Source: ZC4RG17 sp036259475 (GTDB lineage: Bacteria; Actinomycetota; Acidimicrobiia; Spongiisociales; ZC4RG35). Taken from it: a DNA stretch of 8,294 nt. The notes beneath the pieces are model-generated. The model did no database searches. It saw only the letters and a program-made list of their open reading frames with translations, and was not told where the DNA came from. The position numbers and the translations under genes are program-made. Below are positions 1-3,879 of the stretch, piece by piece. The DNA lies in assembly GCA_036259475.1 (NCBI GenBank), contig DATABS010000069.1:1-8294 (forward strand), in the 5' to 3' direction. Position 1 is the first letter of the stretch. Each line of letters begins with the position of its first letter.

Positions 1-36
1 ACCACTCGTCGGACCAGGGCGGTCGATCTGGCGTGG

Positions 37-921
37 CTATTTGAGGTGGCTGAGCTTGTCTGGATTGCCCACGGCGTCGATGTGGACGATCTTGTCGTCG
101 CGTAGGGAAAGCGACACAACTGCGCGGATTTCGTTTCCGACGATGACCGCAACTCCGGGCTCGCCGTTGACGTCCACGACGTTGAAGCGGGCTGCTTCCT
201 GGCGGAAGGAGCGAAGGATCACCCTCGCTACCCGAGCGTCACCGCGAACAGGTCCGGCCGGGGCCCCGGGGACGTGGCCACCCGAGTCGAATGTCCCGGC
301 TACTTCTGGGTCCAGAATCCGGAGGAGTGCTTCGAAGCTGCCGGATGCGCAGGCGTTGGCGAACTCCTCGGCGGTTCTCGCCAGCTGGGATCGACTTGGC
401 TTGAACCGCCCGGCAGCATCGCTGTCGGCGACACGCCGCCGCGCCCGGCTGGCCAGTTGGCGACATGCCTCCGGCGAGCGGCCCACTAGCTCGGCGACGG
501 CTTCGAATGGAACGCCGAAGACGTCATGAAGGACAAGGGCGGTGCGTTCTGCCGGCGAGAGTGTCTCCAGAACGACGAGCAGCGCCATGCGCACTGACTC
601 ATCCAGCGTCACCCGCTCCTCGGGAGAGAAGGCGCTGCCGCTGTCGACCAGCGGTTCGGGGAGCCAGGGTCCGACGTAGGAGACACGGCGGGCATGCGAG
701 GACCGCAAGTGATCGAGACTGAGGCGCGCCGTGACTGTGATCAGCCATCCCAGCGGGTCGTCGATCCCGTCGAGACCGACGCGCAGGAGCCGCACGTATG
801 CCTCCTGGGCAACGTCTTCTGCTTCGCTCACGCTGCCGAGCATCCGGTAGGCCACATCGAACACGCGGCGCCGGTGGGCGTGCCAGGCGCCTTCGATGTC
901 GATTCGGCTCGAATGGTCCAT
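37..921 (-). CDS. ECF41-family RNA polymerase sigma factor with C-terminal SnoaL-like domain (SigJ-like)
   Basis: This 294-residue protein is an alternative sigma factor that directs RNA polymerase to a small set of promoters. Sigma region 2 spans about residues 11-78 (AWHAHRRRVFDVAYRMLGS, then the EDVAQEAYVRLL helix). Region 4 spans about 107-162, with the helix-turn-helix around VFGVPFEAVAELVGRSPEACRQ. A SnoaL/NTF2-like domain follows at about 180-290. Three hallmarks of group ECF41 are visible: WLPEP in the linker (86-90), a DSGGH variant of the usual DGGGK/R-type motif (212-216), and NPDKL near the C terminus (286-290). In characterised ECF41 members the C-terminal extension is known to modulate sigma activity in place of a separate anti-sigma factor, and no anti-sigma gene is seen here. 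The ATG at 921 has no clear Shine-Dalgarno, but region 2 starts soon after it, so the start fits the family. The divergent hydrolase gene is the likely target. Confidence 0.95.
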   Translation of the reverse strand: MDHSSRIDIEGAWHAHRRRVFDVAYRMLGSVSEAEDVAQEAYVRLLRVGLDGIDDPLGWLITVTARLSLDHLRSSHARRVSYVGPWLPEPLVDSGSAFSPEERVTLDESVRMALLVVLETLSPAERTALVLHDVFGVPFEAVAELVGRSPEACRQLASRARRRVADSDAAGRFKPSRSQLARTAEEFANACASGSFEALLRILDPEVAGTFDSGGHVPGAPAGPVRGDARVARVILRSFRQEAARFNVVDVNGEPGVAVIVGNEIRAVVSLSLRDDKIVHIDAVGNPDKLSHLK

Positions 922-934
922 GTCTATTACTCAG

Positions 935-961
935 GACGATCTACACGTCGTAAGCGTGACA
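935..961 (-). promoter_or_regulatory. ECF41-type promoter of the sigma factor gene (autoregulatory)
   Basis: On the minus strand the sequence reads TGTCACG (961-955), a 16-nt spacer, then CGTC (938-935). This matches the published ECF41 promoter signature, TGTCACA at -35 and CGTC at -10, with one mismatch. The -35 element lies inside a 9-bp near-palindrome CGTGACACG (955-963). Transcription should start near 927-929, only about 6-8 nt before the ATG at 921, so the message would be almost leaderless. That fits the lack of a Shine-Dalgarno. The promoter call rests on motif match and position only. Confidence 0.75.
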
Positions 962-971
962 CGCCTGACCA

Positions 972-998
972 TGTCACACCTGGGTGCGCTTTCCCGTC
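972..998 (+). promoter_or_regulatory. ECF41-type promoter of the alpha/beta hydrolase gene
   Basis: An exact TGTCACA (972-978) is followed, after 16 nt, by an exact CGTC (995-998). This is the known ECF41 -35/-10 signature, and it has the same spacing as the copy on the opposite strand. The predicted transcription start is near 1004-1006, giving a leader of about 30 nt with a Shine-Dalgarno at 1024-1030. The two -35 elements stand back to back, 10 bp apart (962-971). Confidence 0.8.
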
Positions 999-1023
999 CT
1001 ATGGGCGACGACCTCGCCAAAGC

Positions 1024-1030
1024 AAGGAGA
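1024..1030 (+). promoter_or_regulatory. Ribosome binding site of the alpha/beta hydrolase
   Basis: AAGGAGA lies 5 nt before the ATG at 1036. It decides the start: the same reading frame is open back to 694, but that stretch runs through the promoter and the opposite-strand sigma gene. Confidence 0.8.
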
Positions 1031-1035
1031 GCATC

Positions 1036-1968
1036 ATGGCCAGTCACCCGCAGCAGTCTTCACCGTCACGAGAAGGACAGCAACGTCCTGACTGGTTGAA
1101 CTGGGATTCCTATCCATTCGAGCTCCGGACCCTGAGCTCGCCCGAAGGCGACACCGCCTTCATCGATGAGGGCGACGGACCGCCACTGCTCTTCGTTCAT
1201 GTGGGCATGTGGTCGTTCGTCTGGCGCGACGTCATCGTTCGGCTACGCCAGAATTACAGGTGCATCGCGATCGACCCGCCGGGGAGCGGTCTCAGCTCCC
1301 ACCCCACGACCGGCCCGCCGTCCATCTCCGACGCCGCCCACGCGGTCGATCAGGTCGTCCGGCATCTGAACCTGAACGACATGGCGCTCGTGTTTCATGA
1401 CCTGGGAGGCCCCGCCTCCCTCCTCGCGGTCGGAAACTGGCCGAGCCGTGTCCGGCTGTTGGTCGCGGTCAACACGTTCGGCTGGCGCCCATCGGGACTG
1501 CTCTTGCCGTTGATGCTGGGTTTGATGGGCAGTGCTCCGATGAGTCACCTCAACCGGGTGACCGGCTGGTTGCCCCGGATCTCGGCCACCCACTACGGCG
1601 TCGGACGTCACCTCGACAAACCTGACCGCCGGGTGTTCAGAGCGGGCATGCAGGGGCGGCAGCGGCGCACATTTCATTCCTACGTCGACTCCGCTCGACC
1701 CGGCCACACGGACTACCCGGCCATCGAAACGAACGTGCAGGCGCTCGCCGATCGCCCACTCACGACCGTCTTCGGCGAGCGCAACGACCCCGGACACTTC
1801 CAAGAACGCTGGCTGGAGCGGTTCCCGAATACCACCCAGGTCGTCGTGCCGGGCGGCTACCACTTTCCCATGTGCGATGATCCCGATCTCGTCGCGGCGG
1901 CGATCGACGACGCCTATGCCCGCAGCACCGTTCCGCCAGAGCCTCTGCAGGCCAAGGACGGACGGTGA
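1036..1968 (+). CDS. Alpha/beta hydrolase, haloalkane dehalogenase/epoxide hydrolase-like (Asp nucleophile)
   Basis: This 310-residue protein has an alpha/beta-hydrolase fold, probably cytoplasmic since no signal peptide is visible. The oxyanion-hole region is LLFVHVGMWSFVWRD (51-65), like the HGxPxSSxxWR segment of haloalkane dehalogenases. DPPGSGLSS (80-88) is the usual turn after strand beta-4. The nucleophile elbow is VFHDLGGPASLL, with Asp122 as predicted nucleophile. A cap region covers about 150-235. Asp251 (GERNDPGHF) is a candidate acid and His276 (GGYHFPMCDDPD) the catalytic base. In true haloalkane dehalogenases the residue after the nucleophile is a halide-binding Trp, but here it is Leu123. 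Dehalogenase activity is therefore doubtful, and epoxide or another ester/C-X hydrolysis is possible. The gene sits alone behind an ECF41 promoter. The family is confident; the substrate is unknown. Confidence 0.9.
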   Translation: MASHPQQSSPSREGQQRPDWLNWDSYPFELRTLSSPEGDTAFIDEGDGPPLLFVHVGMWSFVWRDVIVRLRQNYRCIAIDPPGSGLSSHPTTGPPSISDAAHAVDQVVRHLNLNDMALVFHDLGGPASLLAVGNWPSRVRLLVAVNTFGWRPSGLLLPLMLGLMGSAPMSHLNRVTGWLPRISATHYGVGRHLDKPDRRVFRAGMQGRQRRTFHSYVDSARPGHTDYPAIETNVQALADRPLTTVFGERNDPGHFQERWLERFPNTTQVVVPGGYHFPMCDDPDLVAAAIDDAYARSTVPPEPLQAKDGR

Positions 1969-2030
1969 ACGCTGCCTTCGAAACTCATCCACGAGACATC
2001 TCAGCTCGTTCCGCTCTCCGGAATATGCCC

Positions 2031-2043
2031 CGGGCTGCGCCCG
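2031..2043. terminator. Weak hairpin between convergent genes, possible bidirectional terminator
   Basis: CGGGC-TGC-GCCCG forms a perfect 5-bp stem with a 3-nt loop in the 98-bp gap between the ends of the hydrolase and the kinase-less sensor gene. No U-tract follows on either strand, so it is not a classical intrinsic terminator. The gap also holds a 9-bp direct repeat CTTCGAAAC (1976-1984 and 2055-2063) and nothing else recognised. Confidence 0.25.
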
Positions 2044-2066
2044 CATACTGGTAACTTCGAAACAGG

Positions 2067-3215
2067 TCAAGGCAGGTCACGCAGCCAGAGGGATAGGTGT
2101 GCGGGACGCATCGTGCTGCTCGTTACCACCATCAGCTCGTCGGGCAGCGTCTCGGGATCCATCTGCTCGCGAAGCCGGAGCCCGAAACGTTCCACCGTCC
2201 GGGCGGCGTCGTACCTGCTGCGATAGAAGCGCCGGTCGATCATGGCCTGCAGCCGTCTCCGAGCCGGATGGAACAAGGCCGCCACCACGAGGACGGAGAC
2301 TGCCACTCCAAGATTGTTGTCGAACCCGAACGCCAGTCCGACTCGGCTGAGGAGGAACACCAATCCCAGATACACCGCTGCCAACAGACCGCTGAGGACG
2401 CCGTAGACGAGGGTGAGATTGATGATCCGGTCGATCTCATACAGCCGATAGCGGAGGATGCCGATGCCCGCCCCGGCCGGTCCGAGCAGGAGGCCGACGG
2501 GCACCAACTGCTGGGCGATCGGAGATACGCGCCAGAAGGCGGATCCGACGACCACGATCGCGCCCATGACGGTTCCGCCGTAGGCGAACCACTTGATCTG
2601 TTGGCGCTGGTCATCGCCGGCGCGGCGATATCGGACCACCAGCGAGGCCACGGCCAAAAGAGTGGTCGCCAGGAGAAGAACGAATCCTACGTAGCCGATG
2701 AGCTGGGCACCGGGAAGCACTCCCAACGGGTTGGCCAGCATCGCAAGGCGTGGCTCATTCATCAGCGGTCCCGGCCTCAACGCGAATCCGAGTATCGCCA
2801 TCGTCATGCCGATGACACCTGCCCAAAGCACGCCTCTCCACCGAGGGGAGGGGAGCCGTCCAGTGGGGAACAGGACCAGCACCACCACTGCCGGCAGGCC
2901 GATCAGCGGGATCCATGCCCACTCCTGCACCCACGCCGCCATCAGCGCTCCTCCTGGCATGACGGGACGCCCTAGAGACTCGAGCGCATATCCCAGGCAG
3001 GCTGCCTGAATCGCCGCCGCCGAGCCGGTGGCGCAGAACACCCAACCGATCGGGTTGGCGGGATGGCGGGAGGCGACCACTGTCCCGACCGTGGAGAACC
3101 CGACGACGATGGTCGCCATGACGGCGGTTTCGGCACCCGCCAGCACCAGACTGACCGTACCCAGAGCGACATTCGCTATCCACACCACCCACGCGACGAC
3201 CCGGGAAGGAGTCAT
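2067..3215 (-). CDS. Multi-pass membrane protein resembling a histidine-kinase sensor module without kinase domain
   Basis: This 382-residue protein has about nine or ten predicted membrane helices (roughly 6-26, 31-49, 55-78, 92-117, 128-146, 172-195, 209-228, 234-254, 265-291 and 302-317). It shares landmarks, in the same order, with the sensor half of the kinase at 3880-6159: HPANPIGW (51-58), FPTGR (116-120), RRAGDDQRQQIKW (197-209), YRLYEIDRII (256-265), and PARRRLQAMIDRRFY (317-331). It then has a cytosolic helix and one GAF-like strand (HLSLWLR, 373-379) and stops. No H-box, N-box or G-box follows in the gene or in the DNA after it. The ATG at 3215 is chosen because it overlaps the upstream stop in an ATGA junction. 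The frame is open to 3386, but that stretch lies inside the upstream gene. Kinase-less proteins of this type occur in actinobacteria and Chloroflexota. A signalling-partner role is inferred. Confidence 0.8.
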   Translation of the reverse strand: MTPSRVVAWVVWIANVALGTVSLVLAGAETAVMATIVVGFSTVGTVVASRHPANPIGWVFCATGSAAAIQAACLGYALESLGRPVMPGGALMAAWVQEWAWIPLIGLPAVVVLVLFPTGRLPSPRWRGVLWAGVIGMTMAILGFALRPGPLMNEPRLAMLANPLGVLPGAQLIGYVGFVLLLATTLLAVASLVVRYRRAGDDQRQQIKWFAYGGTVMGAIVVVGSAFWRVSPIAQQLVPVGLLLGPAGAGIGILRYRLYEIDRIINLTLVYGVLSGLLAAVYLGLVFLLSRVGLAFGFDNNLGVAVSVLVVAALFHPARRRLQAMIDRRFYRSRYDAARTVERFGLRLREQMDPETLPDELMVVTSSTMRPAHLSLWLRDLP

Positions 3216-3754
3216 TGGTGGGGTGACCTCACCACCGACACGATCCAACCGACCACGGCCAGGGTCAGCAGGATGTATCCGGCGATGGCCTGCGCACCCT
3301 GGGAGGTAGGTTCGGCACCGAGAAGGAAGAGAGCTGCGTGGATGCCGAACGGAATAGCCGCCGCCGCTCCCAAGGCACGCACCCACGCCGGGAACGCCGT
3401 TGGGAGGCTGACCATCAAGAGGGCGGGAACGTAGAAGAGGGTGGCCCCGGCGAAGGCCGACTCGCCGCCCTGTTCGGGCCCACCCCCCGTCCAGATCATC
3501 GTCTCCGCCACAGCCAGGATGATGAACCCGGCCGCCACCAGCGTCTCGCCCCGGCGCAGATGCCGAAAAGCCAGCATGATGGCGCCCACCGCTAGACCAA
3601 TGCTGCTCACCGCGAAGAGGACGGTCTGGGCGGTTCCGACGCCGAGTGCTCCCCCGACCTGGCCGAGCACCGCTCCCACTGCCAGACCGGCCACTGTTAG
3701 TTTCGGTTCAGCGGTCCAGCGGCGCGCTGGAATCTGGGTCGAAATTGTGGTCAT
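3212..3754 (-). CDS. Small six-helix membrane protein of unknown function
   Basis: I do not recognise a named family for this 180-residue protein. It has a short polar N terminus (MTTISTQIPARRWTAEPK) and about six hydrophobic segments (roughly 20-38, 43-63, 71-88, 99-121, 126-146 and 154-175). The FRHLRRGE loop at 63-70 is positively charged, and the C-terminal tail is very short (SVVRSPHQ). It has no catalytic motif, no cysteine pair and no signal-peptidase site. The start ATG at 3754 has a strong Shine-Dalgarno (AAAGGAG, 3766-3760) 5 nt upstream. Its TGA overlaps the ATG of the downstream sensor-like gene (forward positions 3212-3215), so the two are probably translated together and may act as one membrane complex. 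Its leader contains an inverted repeat that could hide the Shine-Dalgarno. Membrane location is well supported; the function is unknown. Confidence 0.8.
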   Translation of the reverse strand: MTTISTQIPARRWTAEPKLTVAGLAVGAVLGQVGGALGVGTAQTVLFAVSSIGLAVGAIMLAFRHLRRGETLVAAGFIILAVAETMIWTGGGPEQGGESAFAGATLFYVPALLMVSLPTAFPAWVRALGAAAAIPFGIHAALFLLGAEPTSQGAQAIAGYILLTLAVVGWIVSVVRSPHQ

Positions 3755-3755
3755 C

Positions 3756-3801
3756 TCGTCTCCTTTCGTCTTGACGGCACGAACGGAAGCTAAGGAGACG
3801 A
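3756..3801 (-). promoter_or_regulatory. Inverted repeat in the 5' leader that can sequester the Shine-Dalgarno
   Basis: TCGTCTCCTT (3756-3765) and AAGGAGACGA (3792-3801) are perfect 10-bp inverted arms separated by 26 bp. In the minus-strand transcript the upstream arm (TCGTCTCCTT) can pair with the downstream arm (AAGGAGACGA), which contains most of the Shine-Dalgarno of the gene starting at 3754. A shorter competing hairpin exists inside: TTCGT (3765-3769) with ACGAA (3779-3783), extendable to CC/GG across one mismatch. The pairing is seen in sequence; translational control is inference. The same repeat could instead be a DNA operator. Confidence 0.45.
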
Positions 3802-3825
3802 CGGCGGACCGGGAAGCCGACTAGC

Positions 3826-3838
3826 CCCCGATCTGGGG
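3826..3838. repeat. CCCC-GATCT-GGGG inverted repeat in the divergent intergenic region
   Basis: Four C residues (3826-3829) and four G residues (3835-3838) flank a 5-bp centre. It lies 42-54 bp before the earliest possible kinase start and 72 bp before the membrane operon start. That position is right for an operator serving either transcript, but the arms are short and the region is GC-rich. Confidence 0.25.
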
Positions 3839-3846
3839 AGGGAACC

Positions 3847-3876
3847 TTCACCCTCGCATAGGGATGACCGGATAAC
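3847..3876 (+). promoter_or_regulatory. Candidate housekeeping-type promoter of the histidine kinase, with overlapping inverted repeat
   Basis: TTCACC (3847-3852), an 18-bp spacer and GATAAC (3871-3876) each match four of six consensus bases of a primary-sigma promoter. The start of transcription would fall near 3882-3884, which would leave the ATG at 3880 outside the message and favour translation from 3931. An imperfect inverted repeat, TCACCCT-N5-AGGGATGA (3848-3867, one extra base in the right arm), covers the spacer and could bind a regulator. Confidence 0.3.
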
Positions 3877-3879
3877 CTG

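Noticed and set aside
1..36. Possible terminator after the sigma gene at the window edge.
   Set aside because: No stable hairpin or U-tract is visible in these 36 bases.
694..1035. In-frame upstream extension of the hydrolase reading frame to an ATG at 694.
   Set aside because: It crosses the divergent promoters and antisense sigma gene, its translation is low-complexity, and the ATG at 1036 has a strong Shine-Dalgarno.
1976..2063. Direct repeat CTTCGAAAC (1976-1984 and 2055-2063) flanking the convergent intergenic gap.
   Set aside because: It is only 9 bp, partly self-palindromic (TTCGAA), with no mobile-element gene between the copies; chance is likely.
1243..2070. 275-codon open frame on the minus strand opposite the hydrolase.
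   Set aside because: Its composition is Arg/Gly/Val-rich shadow coding in a high-GC gene, with no recognisable domain, opposite a well-supported enzyme.
3216..3386. N-terminal extension of the kinase-less sensor to an ATG at 3386.
   Set aside because: It lies within the upstream membrane gene, encodes no membrane-like or conserved sequence, and the ATGA overlap at 3212-3215 gives a better start.
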